Shown here: in pieces, positions 54,855 to 63,059 of the stretch
Layout: each line of letters starts with the position of its first letter
Position numbering within the stretch: position 1 is the stretch's first letter
NCBI GenBank assembly: GCA_964344305.1
Contig: CAYFMT010000011.1
Span: 1-64,000 of the forward strand
Reading direction: 5' to 3'
Length of the DNA stretch: 64,000 bases
Source of the DNA: JABMOV01 sp964344305
GTDB lineage: Bacteria; Fidelibacterota; Marinisomatia; Marinisomatales; JABMOV01
Notes under the pieces: model-generated
What the model saw: the letters and a program-made list of their open reading frames with translations, nothing else
Database searches by the model: none
Told to the model about the DNA's origin: nothing
Made by a program: the position numbers and the translations under genes

Positions 54855-55772
54855 TTAAGTAACACTCCTTTCTTTCTGATTTAGGTAGGTTAACTCATCC
54901 CTTGAAAAAGATCGTTTACCAACAAAACTGTTTTCTTCTTCAATGATATTATCAGACATGAGCATTTTTATCTGGTCCACCGAAATGGGGAACCGTGGAT
55001 ATGATTCCAGCAGTTTTATCCCCCAGGTGATTGCCCAGATTGGAACAGGAATGATCCATTTATTACGTCCTACCGATTCAGCCACCACCATAATTAATTC
55101 TTTCCATGTCAAAACCTGATCGCCACCGATAACCATTGTTTTCTTATGCCATTCCGATTTGAAGATTTGATGAATAACTGTCGTGACAAGTTCTTCAACA
55201 TGGACCGGTTGAAATCTCATCTTCCCTGCATCCAGGATAGCTAATCCTATGAAAAACATGGGCGCCGGGATCCATGGCTTCACAATCTGCCTGTGCAATT
55301 GTGTGCCGATTTCCATTTTCCCTTGTGGATCACCAAACACCATGGATGGCCGAACAATAGTCCAGTCCAATTCCGAAGATTTCAAATGCTTTTCACCTTC
55401 AATCTTGGTTCTCTGGTATTCGGTTTTTTTCGAATCAATCCCATTTGCAGATATGAGAATGAATCGGGGTATTTTCATGGATGTTGCCACAGAAACACAG
55501 TCCTTTATACCCTGCACATGCGCCTGATGAAATGTCAGGCTTTTCCCCGGAATCTCACGAAGAATACCAATACAATACACAACAGCATGACACGATTCCA
55601 TGACCTTTTCAATCACGGTACGATCTGAAACAGTTCCCTCAATCCACTCAACACTGTCATGAAAGTCTTGTTTAACTCTTGATAATGACTTGACAGAATA
55701 TCCCGCCTCAAGCGAGAGAGAGACTACATATTGACCAATAAAACCTGTCCCACCAAAAACCGCGATTTTCAA
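54855..55772 (-). CDS. NAD(P)-binding epimerase/NmrA-like (NDUFA9-type) protein
   Basis: A 305-residue atypical short-chain dehydrogenase: FGGTGFIGQYV (residues 5-15) binds NAD(P), and YQRTKIEGE carries the atypical active-site Tyr/Lys. WTIVRPSMVFGDP is typical of the NDUFA9/complex I-associated and NmrA-like group. Roles in quinone or isoprenoid chemistry are known for some relatives; nothing fixes it here. Located between GH20 and the unknown membrane protein in one run. Confidence 0.85.
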   Translation of the reverse strand: MKIAVFGGTGFIGQYVVSLSLEAGYSVKSLSRVKQDFHDSVEWIEGTVSDRTVIEKVMESCHAVVYCIGILREIPGKSLTFHQAHVQGIKDCVSVATSMKIPRFILISANGIDSKKTEYQRTKIEGEKHLKSSELDWTIVRPSMVFGDPQGKMEIGTQLHRQIVKPWIPAPMFFIGLAILDAGKMRFQPVHVEELVTTVIHQIFKSEWHKKTMVIGGDQVLTWKELIMVVAESVGRNKWIIPVPIWAITWGIKLLESYPRFPISVDQIKMLMSDNIIEEENSFVGKRSFSRDELTYLNQKERSVT

Positions 55773-55784
55773 TGTAGATGAGCC

Positions 55785-58127
55785 TTACTCAATGATTATC
55801 TCATCCACAAACATGAACGCATTGGACCCTGCTCCTTTATGCCATTCCGGACATACTCCAATGGATTTCCCTGTGAGTTTTACATACCTGGCTTTTATTG
55901 GAGGTCCTTCATACGCATAGGTCAATATTTCTTTATTCTCTGTGTCTTCCGTTAGTGTGTTCACACTATGAAAAATTTCTGTGAAATTCTTTCCAGTCTC
56001 AGAAACAGAAATGGTGACCGATTCTGGTTGAAATATCCATGAACTGATGGTGGAATAAAAGCGAGTTGATATTATAGATAAGGGCTCAACGGATCCCAAA
56101 TCAACGGTGATGTCCACATCCGTCCCAAGAAATCCCTGCCATCGTTCATCTCGAAAATATTCCGTTCCCAAAACTCCATTATTCAGGTTCTTTTTTCCTG
56201 CAGCTCTGTATCCATCATGATAGGGTGTTCCATAAACGATCTTTTTTCCAATCCCCTTATGAATGGCTACCTTATCCCTGGTTATATAAGGAACTAGATC
56301 ATTCTCATGTACAAGGCACGCCTTGATTTCTGTTGACCGGGTCAGAATTATAGGCCCTATATAGTTCTTGGAATCCATGGTTGGCTCTGAACCATCAAGT
56401 GTGTATTTAATGATGGGGTTAAACTGATCAGATACAAGATGCACAATCATGGAGTTTGATTTTTTATCAAACGATGGCTGCACACCAATATCATAGGATC
56501 CAAGGGAATAAGAAATATCCCTCAGGGTGAATCGCCTTAATAATCCCTGGAGTCGTTCATTGAAGGCAGTCCAATCCCTGTGGCTTTTAGGAGACCAGAC
56601 CACCTCAGCAAGAGCTGACATACGGGGTAGTGCCATGTATTGGACGTGCTGAATGGTATGCATGTATTCTGTCCAAACATTTCCCTGTGCACCAAGAATA
56701 TGCTTTCGCTCATGCTTCTTCAATTCAGCAGGGATAGGTTCATACTGGTATACTTTCCGTAAAGGAGTATAATTCCCGATGGCCAGTGGTTCGTTATCCG
56801 GATTGGCCTGGTAGTAATCAAAATAGCAGTGTGATGTGGGGGACATGATGGCATCCTGCCCGGCCCTGGCCGCATGGATTCCACCCACCTCACCTCGCCA
56901 GGACATCACTGTGGCATTTGGAGACAATCCACCTTCAAGGATTTCATCCCACCCAATGAGCTTTTTACCGTTGGTATTTAGGAATCGTTCAATGCGTCGG
57001 GTGAAATAGCTTTGCAGTTCCGCTTCATCCTCTAAACCTTCTTCTTCAATTCGTTTCTGGCATTTTGGACAGATTTCCCATTCCTGTTTAAATGCTTCAT
57101 CACCGCCTATATGGATGTATTCATAAGGGAACAACTCCATGACTTCAAAAAGAACATCTTCAAGGAAATCGAATACGTCATCATTTCCTGCACAATAGAT
57201 TGTGGTGATGGGCCAGACGGAACCTGGTGGAACTGGAATGGAATCCCCCTGACAGGATAATTCTGGATAAGCCGCAATAGCACTCATGACATGAGCCGGC
57301 ATTTCAATCTCCGGAAGCACATTGATGTGGCGTTCAGCTGCATATCGGACAATATCACGTACGTCATCTTTTGTATAAAAACCACCATAGGTAGTTGGCT
57401 CCTTCGGTTCCGGTTTTTTTATGTTTCGCCACTCCGGTTCCTCACTCCTTTCAACTCTCCAGGCACCTATATCTGTTAATCGAGGATACTTCTCTATCTC
57501 CAATCTCCATCCCTGGTCATCTATTAAATGCCAGTGAAACGTATTCATCTTGTGCATGGCCAGCAGGTCGATATAGGATTTCACATCCTCAACCGAGAAG
57601 AAATGTCGACTCACATCCAAATGCATTCCCCTCCAGCCAAATCTTGGTGTGTCAGCGATGGTTAATGCACTCAGCTGAATGGGGAAATTGAGATCGCCGG
57701 ATTCTGATTCCAGTTCCTCGGGAAGCAACTGCCTGAGAGACTGTAATGCGTAATAAAATCCGACCTCATGATTTGCCATGATGTCAATGCCCTTAGTGGA
57801 TATTTCCAACGCGTACCCTTCTTCACCCAGGTTTTGATTTTTCACTTTGTGGAATCGGATATCAGCAGAATTATCCTGTTTTTCAATCCAGGTGAGACTA
57901 AAACCATTGGTAGTGGTGAATATGCGATGTAATGCATTTACGATGGATTCCATACCGTCCTTATCAGGGAGTGACAATTGAATATCACGTGACAGGGAAA
58001 AAGTCCCTTCCTGGTAAGCCACATGTGAGGGCGCTGGTATGATTCCTGCTCGAGTAATGTCTTCCATATTTTGCTTACACCCAGTAATCAGGAGAATCGA
58101 AGTAATAAGAATTGATTTTTTCATCAT
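55785..58127 (-). CDS. beta-N-acetylhexosaminidase lipoprotein, GH20
   Basis: A 780-residue periplasmic or surface lipoprotein (lipobox ITGC at residues 15-18). Domains: GH20 N-terminal alpha/beta domain (about 30-155), the TIM barrel (about 160-515) with the catalytic Asp-Glu pair in HIGGDEAF near residue 340, a chitobiase-type C-terminal segment, and an F5/8 discoidin-like domain (about 650-780). It removes terminal GlcNAc or GalNAc from glycans or chitin oligomers. Downstream of a short-chain dehydrogenase by three bases. Confidence 0.95.
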   Translation of the reverse strand: MMKKSILITSILLITGCKQNMEDITRAGIIPAPSHVAYQEGTFSLSRDIQLSLPDKDGMESIVNALHRIFTTTNGFSLTWIEKQDNSADIRFHKVKNQNLGEEGYALEISTKGIDIMANHEVGFYYALQSLRQLLPEELESESGDLNFPIQLSALTIADTPRFGWRGMHLDVSRHFFSVEDVKSYIDLLAMHKMNTFHWHLIDDQGWRLEIEKYPRLTDIGAWRVERSEEPEWRNIKKPEPKEPTTYGGFYTKDDVRDIVRYAAERHINVLPEIEMPAHVMSAIAAYPELSCQGDSIPVPPGSVWPITTIYCAGNDDVFDFLEDVLFEVMELFPYEYIHIGGDEAFKQEWEICPKCQKRIEEEGLEDEAELQSYFTRRIERFLNTNGKKLIGWDEILEGGLSPNATVMSWRGEVGGIHAARAGQDAIMSPTSHCYFDYYQANPDNEPLAIGNYTPLRKVYQYEPIPAELKKHERKHILGAQGNVWTEYMHTIQHVQYMALPRMSALAEVVWSPKSHRDWTAFNERLQGLLRRFTLRDISYSLGSYDIGVQPSFDKKSNSMIVHLVSDQFNPIIKYTLDGSEPTMDSKNYIGPIILTRSTEIKACLVHENDLVPYITRDKVAIHKGIGKKIVYGTPYHDGYRAAGKKNLNNGVLGTEYFRDERWQGFLGTDVDITVDLGSVEPLSIISTRFYSTISSWIFQPESVTISVSETGKNFTEIFHSVNTLTEDTENKEILTYAYEGPPIKARYVKLTGKSIGVCPEWHKGAGSNAFMFVDEIIIE

Positions 58128-58130
58128 ACA

Positions 58131-58835
58131 TCACCATGGGATTTGTTTTCTGTCTCTAAAAAATTGACCTGAGGGACCGCCATCTGCCAAAGTGGACAAC
58201 CAAACCGCTGTATCAGCTCCTTCCTCCACAGGTCGGGTGGCATTGGCACCTCCCATATCTGTTCTTACCCAGCCGGGGCACATGGTATTCATCAGAATGT
58301 TTGTTCCCTGCAGTTCTGCTGACAGAAAAGCAGTCATGGAATTCAGTGCAGTTTTAGACATTCGATACGCTGGATAACCTGAACCCATTTCACTGAATTG
58401 ACCCATTCCACTGGACAGGTTGACAATGCGTCCATATCGCTGCTTTCTCATGTAAGGAATTGCCAGCTGGCAAAGTCGAAACGGACCATATACATTGGTT
58501 TCCATAGTCACCCTCAATGTCTCTATATCTGATAATAGTGATGACCCTTCCTTATCCAGTAGAATCCCGGCATTGTTTACGAGAATATCCAGCCTGTTTT
58601 CTGTTGAGATTATCTCCTGAATGGCTTTTTCCATGGAGTTGTTAGAGTCCATATCCAATTGAATGGGCTGTATATCCATGTCATTGGATCTCAAACTATC
58701 TGCAGCTGATTGTCCTTTTCCTGCATCCCGTGATCCCAGATAGACCCTTATACCAAGATGAGCCAGCTGGTTTACAATTTCAAGTCCGATCCCTCGATTT
58801 GCACCTGTCACAAGGGCGACACGTTTTATCTGCAT
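58131..58835 (-). CDS. short-chain dehydrogenase/reductase (SDR)
   Basis: A 234-residue classical SDR. TGANRGIGLEI (residues 14-24), LVNNAGIL near 90 and YRMSK (Tyr-Lys catalytic pair) are all present, with an active-site Ser in NLSSG. Carbonyl reductase-like; the substrate is unknown. First gene of the minus-strand run SDR, GH20, epimerase, unknown, stress protein, transporter. A 12-bp palindrome sits 16 bp before its start. Confidence 0.92.
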   Translation of the reverse strand: MQIKRVALVTGANRGIGLEIVNQLAHLGIRVYLGSRDAGKGQSAADSLRSNDMDIQPIQLDMDSNNSMEKAIQEIISTENRLDILVNNAGILLDKEGSSLLSDIETLRVTMETNVYGPFRLCQLAIPYMRKQRYGRIVNLSSGMGQFSEMGSGYPAYRMSKTALNSMTAFLSAELQGTNILMNTMCPGWVRTDMGGANATRPVEEGADTAVWLSTLADGGPSGQFFRDRKQIPW

Positions 58836-58850
58836 TAACTACCCCATTTA

Positions 58851-58862
58851 TTAACCGGTTAA
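58851..58862. promoter_or_regulatory. 12-bp palindrome before the SDR gene
   Basis: TTAACCGGTTAA is perfectly symmetrical, between the divergent SDR and VOC genes. It may be an operator for the long minus-strand run. Confidence 0.4.
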
Positions 58863-58953
58863 ACTTACATGAGAAACGCTGTATGAATCTCTCAGTCAAA
58901 TTGAAAAATCAGGGTGTAAATTTCCATAACAATTACAAATCAAGGAGGTTCTC

Positions 58954-59322
58954 ATGGGACGAGTCATTCACTTTGAGATCAGTGCAGATGATGTAGAACG
59001 TGCTGTGACATTCTATAAAAAGGTATTTGGCTGGGTAAGCAACAAATGGGATGGACCCATTGATTACTGGCTTACAAGTACGGGAGATGCAGATATACCG
59101 GGGATTAATGGCGGTATTATGCCACGGGATCCCAAATACCCCGGAGTCATCAACACCATCGGTGTTGATTCAGTTGATAAAACAGTAGCAGCTATAGAAG
59201 CAAATGGTGGAGAGATTCTTGCACCAAAAGCACCTGTTCCAGGTGTTGGGTGGTTTGCTTATTTCAAGGATACGGAAGGGAATATCCAGGGGATCATGGA
59301 GGATGATCCGGAAGCAAAGTAA
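58954..59322 (+). CDS. VOC family (glyoxalase/bleomycin-resistance fold) protein
   Basis: A 122-residue single VOC domain: RVIHFEISADDVERAVTFYKKVFGW at the start, FKDTEGNIQGIMEDD at the end. It is the small type often seen as a predicted lyase or enzyme with unknown substrate. A strong GGAGG precedes the ATG. Confidence 0.9.
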   Translation: MGRVIHFEISADDVERAVTFYKKVFGWVSNKWDGPIDYWLTSTGDADIPGINGGIMPRDPKYPGVINTIGVDSVDKTVAAIEANGGEILAPKAPVPGVGWFAYFKDTEGNIQGIMEDDPEAK

Positions 59323-59333
59323 AGAGAAGGGTT

Positions 59334-59479
59334 AAGTTTTAAGGAAGAAGTTTTAAAGGAAGACTGATGAAGTGACGGCTGTTGAAAAGGTTTAGAAACT
59401 ATATTTAGTCGATTGATTCATTCTTTGTAGTTCTCATCCTTGAACCTTTCCACTTGAAACTTAAAACTTGATACTTGTT
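59334..59479. repeat. short direct repeats in the 59.3-59.6 kb spacer
   Basis: AAGTTTTAAGGAAG and a 15-bp near copy lie head to tail (59334-59362). Four heptamers of the type ACTTGAA follow at 59452-59479. CTTAAAACTT in the second group complements AAGTTTTAAG in the first. The rest of the 248-bp spacer shows nothing. Confidence 0.5.
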
Positions 59480-59570
59480 TTCACTGTAACTTCAACCCCT
59501 TTTTAACAATCAAGGGCGTGGGGATAGGATAGTTTATACCACGCAATGATTTAATCAATTTGGAGAATAA

Positions 59571-60035
59571 ATGGTCATTCAGGAAAAATGTGTCGTATCA
59601 ATTCATTATACTCTTACAGATGATTCTGGAAAGCAACTGGACACATCATCAGAAAGAGGTCCTTTGAAATACCTTGCAGGATCTCGGAACATCATTTCAG
59701 GTCTGGAATCAGCACTAAATGGAAAAACTGTCGGAGATAAACTAAAAGTATCTGTGGAGCCCAAGGACGGATATGGAGAGTTTGATCCGGAAAAAGTCCA
59801 GGAAGTCCCTAGATCCGCTTTTGAAGGCATTGATACTATTGAACCCGGCATGCAATTTCAGGGGCAGGATGCCAATGGGAATGTTCAAAACATCGTTGTA
59901 ATGGACGTCTCAGATACAAACGTTACCATTGACGCGAATCATCCCCTGGCTGGTAAAGTGCTGCATTTTGATGTTTCTGTAGAAGACATTCGCGAAGCAA
60001 CAGAAGAAGAAATCAGCCATGGACATGTCCACTAG
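59571..60035 (+). CDS. FKBP-type peptidyl-prolyl isomerase, SlyD-like
   Basis: A 154-residue protein-folding helper. The N-terminal FKBP fold carries an inserted flap (IF domain, about 65-125), as in SlyD: GLESALNGKTVGDKLKV, then PKDGYGEFDPEKV, NHPLAGKVLHFDVSV. Its tail is acidic with GHVH, shorter than the His-rich metal tail of E. coli SlyD. TTTGGAG precedes the ATG. SlyD supplies nickel to hydrogenases in E. coli, and hyp genes lie 2 kb away, but this is only suggestive. Confidence 0.9.
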   Translation: MVIQEKCVVSIHYTLTDDSGKQLDTSSERGPLKYLAGSRNIISGLESALNGKTVGDKLKVSVEPKDGYGEFDPEKVQEVPRSAFEGIDTIEPGMQFQGQDANGNVQNIVVMDVSDTNVTIDANHPLAGKVLHFDVSVEDIREATEEEISHGHVH

Positions 60036-60062
60036 TCTGACCTTCATTAACTGATTTTCACG

Positions 60063-60088
60063 AAAAACCCCGATAATTCGGGGTTTTT
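60063..60088. terminator. bidirectional intrinsic terminator
   Basis: CCCCGA (60068-60073) pairs TCGGGG (60078-60083) with A and T runs on the outer sides. It ends the SlyD-like gene on the plus strand and the DoxX gene on the minus strand. Confidence 0.9.
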
Positions 60089-60117
60089 CTTTGAGATAGT
60101 ATAGCTGCCCTATGGGT

Positions 60118-60525
60118 TCATTCCCGATCGGAATTTCCTTTGATCAGGTATGTCAGTCCAGTTGCCAGGATGAGTACTTGAAATTCCATTCCACCCATAT
60201 TGTTGGTTCCTTCACCGTAACCGGACATAAAACTCCATCCATTTGGTAAGTGAACCATAAAAATAGCGCCAAGCATGACAATGGAAAAAATGGCTCCGGC
60301 AGTACGGGTGGCAATTTCAGGACCAAACCCACCCCATAGAATGAGTAATCCGCCAACCACTTCCATTATGGCCAGTACATACACAATAATAATGGGCATT
60401 CCCATTCCATCAGCCATCATATCTGCCATGGGGAATTTCATCATCCCATGATACAAGAATGTTACTGCCAGGGATAAACGAACAAGCCAGTGTGAAAAGG
60501 GTGATAATTTTTGAAATGATTCCAT
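60118..60525 (-). CDS. DoxX family membrane protein
   Basis: A 135-residue protein with four membrane helices. WLVRLSLAVTFLYHGMMKF and EVVGGLLILWG are typical of DoxX/SURF4-like proteins, and FMVHLPNGW supports the same family. DoxX-type proteins take part in respiratory or thiol redox reactions; the exact role varies. It follows a thioredoxin-fold gene by eight bases, a frequent and sensible pairing. Confidence 0.88.
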   Translation of the reverse strand: MESFQKLSPFSHWLVRLSLAVTFLYHGMMKFPMADMMADGMGMPIIIVYVLAIMEVVGGLLILWGGFGPEIATRTAGAIFSIVMLGAIFMVHLPNGWSFMSGYGEGTNNMGGMEFQVLILATGLTYLIKGNSDRE

Positions 60526-60533
60526 GTGTTCCT

Positions 60534-60812
60534 CTATTGATTGAGTTGATTTAGTTTTGTAATAAATCGTGTTGAATCAAATCCACCAAGGTACCAGAGC
60601 GAATTATTCACCCAGATGGCAGGTGTCACATAGGGCTGGTATTTTCCGGGATATCTCCCTGCTGTATCTGCATTGATAACAGACAATTCAACCGTTGTAA
60701 TGGGCTTGGTGATATGTTCCAATTCCCTTCGAACCTTTTTACAGATTTGGCAGGTGGGACGTACAACCAGTTCTATGTGGATTAACTTTTCTATCTCGGT
60801 GGTTGATTCCAT
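60534..60812 (-). CDS. small thioredoxin-fold protein
   Basis: A 92-residue glutaredoxin-like protein with a CQIC active site (VVRPTCQICKKV, Cys near residues 20 and 23) and a cis-Pro in VTPAIWVN. It likely performs disulfide exchange. Just upstream of doxX in a two-gene unit. Confidence 0.8.
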   Translation of the reverse strand: MESTTEIEKLIHIELVVRPTCQICKKVRRELEHITKPITTVELSVINADTAGRYPGKYQPYVTPAIWVNNSLWYLGGFDSTRFITKLNQLNQ

Positions 60813-60864
60813 GGGCCAAGTCTACACCATGGACTTATAAAACATTGTCAGCGTCGAGACAGTG

Positions 60865-61545
60865 CTACGTTTCCAGCCAGGACCTGTCCTTTACATGAAA
60901 GAAGCGTCTTGTATATTGAACAATATTTCTATCCACAAGATCATTCAGTACTGCGTTAACTGTTTGTCGTGCTGTGGCTGTAAGACTGGCAATTTCCTGA
61001 TGGGCAAGGAATGGTCTTACGCGTATACCATCCACCATGGATTTCCCAAATGTGGTTGCATACCGTTTGAGAAATGCTTCTATCCTTTCCTGGGCATTTT
61101 TGAACACCAGATCTTCCACTTGGGCCTGGATTTTCCGTAATCGAAATCCAATAAATTTGTTAATACTGCGATTCACACCTGGATTCTTATCCAACATCTG
61201 CTGGAACATTTCCCTGTTGATGGTACACACAACAGCATCCTCAATGGCTTCTGCCATATTTGTGTGTGTATTTTGACCTAATAGGGCGCTTTCACCAAAT
61301 ATCTCACCAGGACCCAGTAAATCCAGTGTGGTGGTTCTTCCATCAGCATGAATTCTTGATATTTTTATTTTACCTTCTTTTAGGAAATAAATGGTATTGC
61401 TGGGTTCATCAGGGAAATATATAATGTCCTTTTTCGTGCTCTCCTTCATGTGGGTCATTTTACTGAATTCTTCCATGGACCGATCATCCATGCCCTCAAG
61501 AAGGTTGAAGTTTTTTAAATACCAGAGCTTTGTTTTGTCAGCCAT
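60865..61545 (-). CDS. Crp/Fnr family transcription regulator
   Basis: A 226-residue regulator: cyclic-nucleotide-type effector domain (about 15-125) with GEIFGESALLG, dimer helix, and a winged helix with TATARQTVNAVLNDL (about 180-215). It lacks the N-terminal Cys cluster of Fnr, so it is not an Fe-S oxygen sensor. It precedes the thioredoxin-fold and DoxX genes and faces the hydrogenase maturation genes, which it might control. Confidence 0.9.
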   Translation of the reverse strand: MADKTKLWYLKNFNLLEGMDDRSMEEFSKMTHMKESTKKDIIYFPDEPSNTIYFLKEGKIKISRIHADGRTTTLDLLGPGEIFGESALLGQNTHTNMAEAIEDAVVCTINREMFQQMLDKNPGVNRSINKFIGFRLRKIQAQVEDLVFKNAQERIEAFLKRYATTFGKSMVDGIRVRPFLAHQEIASLTATARQTVNAVLNDLVDRNIVQYTRRFFHVKDRSWLET

Positions 61546-61559
61546 GATAAATCAAATTA

Positions 61560-61790
61560 TCATTCATTGTCTTTGAACGCTTTGATTTCTTCCGTCGTTA
61601 TGTACGTTGGCTTTCGATCCATGAAGGCCTGATGATCCAGTACAGCATAACCATGTGCATGCCGGGTTGGGCATTCACCGCAGGCATCCTTACCTGTCTT
61701 TTTGTGCTGAAGAATTTCCAGCACCTTGTCATCTGTCAGGTCCTCCTCGCTCTCTACAAACCAACGCAAGGTAATAAGGTATTTTTTCAT
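61560..61790 (-). CDS. small conserved protein of unknown function
   Basis: A 76-residue protein starting at the ATG at 61790; a longer frame exists but is less likely. KYLITLRWFVESEEDL and CGECPTRHAHGYAVLDHQAF are notable: a CxxC with following His could hold metal. No family is recognised. 14 bp upstream of the Crp/Fnr gene on the same strand. Confidence 0.65.
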   Translation of the reverse strand: MKKYLITLRWFVESEEDLTDDKVLEILQHKKTGKDACGECPTRHAHGYAVLDHQAFMDRKPTYITTEEIKAFKDNE

Positions 61791-61806
61791 AGTGTATCCC
61801 AGTGTG

Positions 61807-61818
61807 AATATGCATATT
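61807..61818. promoter_or_regulatory. 12-bp palindrome between divergent genes
   Basis: AATATGCATATT is perfectly symmetrical and lies 16 bp before the 76-residue gene and 109 bp before hypA. It may be an operator; it does not match the Fnr/Crp consensus. Confidence 0.35.
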
Positions 61819-61927
61819 ACTTCAAAATCCAATTCTTTCAAAAAGGAATACACCATCAAAAATCAGGCTTTGGGCATATTTTATTTCAAGGATATCTGTA
61901 AATTTCATTCAACAATTTTTCCGATCC

Positions 61928-62269
61928 ATGCATGAAATGAGTATAGCCCTTAACATAATTGACATCGCAACCGAACATGCGAAAGAGGATCACGCAACCA
62001 CCATTGATTCCATTGAACTGGATGTGGGGGTTTTGTCTGGCATCCTGGTTGATTCACTTGAGTTTTGCTTCGATGCCGCTTCCAGAAACACACTGGCTGA
62101 AAAAGCAAGGCTCGTCATCAATTCGATACCAGCTGATGGAAAATGCAATTCCTGTGGTACTTCTTTTTCCATTTCCCAATGGCCTGACCCCTGTCCGAAG
62201 TGTAACAGTTTCCTCATTTCAATATCATCAGGAAAAGACATGAAAATAACATCCATAACCATAAGCTGA
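61928..62269 (+). CDS. hypA: hydrogenase nickel insertion protein HypA
   Basis: A 113-residue nickel metallochaperone for [NiFe] hydrogenase. Its N-terminus MHEMSIA supplies the nickel site (Met1, His2, Glu3). The zinc site is CNSCGTSF and CPKC. It lies seven bases before hypB. Confidence 0.97.
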   Translation: MHEMSIALNIIDIATEHAKEDHATTIDSIELDVGVLSGILVDSLEFCFDAASRNTLAEKARLVINSIPADGKCNSCGTSFSISQWPDPCPKCNSFLISISSGKDMKITSITIS

Positions 62270-62276
62270 GGATTCT

Positions 62277-63059
62277 ATGTGTGATACCTGTGGATGCAGC
62301 CAACCCGCCGATGCAGTGACATTTCAAAAACCTGGTGAACACCATCACCATGGGCATGGACATCACGATCACGATCATGCCCATCACCATCATCCTGGTG
62401 ATTCAAGAACACTCCAGGTAGAAGTGGATGTGCTGTCAAAAAACAACCTCATTGCCGAAAGGAATCGTGGGTATTTTGATGCAAAAAGCATTCTGGCTCT
62501 GAACCTGGTAAGCTCCCCGGGATCAGGAAAAACAACTCTGTTGGAAAAAACCATATCGCATTTGAAAACAAAATACCCCATGTCTGTAATCGAAGGTGAC
62601 CAGCAGACCCTTAGAGATGCAGAGCGGATTCAATCCACCGGTGCACCGGTCATCCAGGTAAACACGGGGAAAGGGTGTCATCTCGATGCAGATATGATCC
62701 ACAAAGCCATCCATGACCTAAGTCTGGAAGAGAATTCCATTCTATGGATTGAAAACGTAGGGAATCTGGTCTGTCCTGCCCTCTTCGATCTTGGAGAAGC
62801 CATGAAAGTCGCCATCATTAGTGTAACAGAGGGCGATGACAAACCACTGAAATACCCAAACATGTTTAGGGAATCCCAGATCTGCATCATAAACAAAACT
62901 GATTTGATCCCGTATGTGGATTTCAGTCTTGAATCATGCAGGGATGCAGCGCGACAGGTAAATCCATCTATTGAATTTTTTGAACTCTCGGCAACAACTG
63001 AAGAGGGTTTGGACAGTTGGCTGGATTGGATTCACCATCAAATGGAGCCAAAGAAATAG
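62277..63059 (+). CDS. hypB: hydrogenase nickel incorporation GTPase HypB
   Basis: A 260-residue GTPase that loads nickel with HypA. MCDTCGCSQP at the N-terminus is the high-affinity nickel CxxCGC motif. A His-rich stretch (about 21-39) stores nickel. The P-loop is SSPGSGKTT (79-87), with EGDQQT and NKTDLIP (GTP base recognition). Middle gene of hypA-hypB-hypF. Confidence 0.98.
   Translation: MCDTCGCSQPADAVTFQKPGEHHHHGHGHHDHDHAHHHHPGDSRTLQVEVDVLSKNNLIAERNRGYFDAKSILALNLVSSPGSGKTTLLEKTISHLKTKYPMSVIEGDQQTLRDAERIQSTGAPVIQVNTGKGCHLDADMIHKAIHDLSLEENSILWIENVGNLVCPALFDLGEAMKVAIISVTEGDDKPLKYPNMFRESQICIINKTDLIPYVDFSLESCRDAARQVNPSIEFFELSATTEEGLDSWLDWIHHQMEPKK

Noticed and set aside
60865..61545. Fnr-type oxygen sensor
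   Set aside because: No N-terminal cysteine cluster is present.
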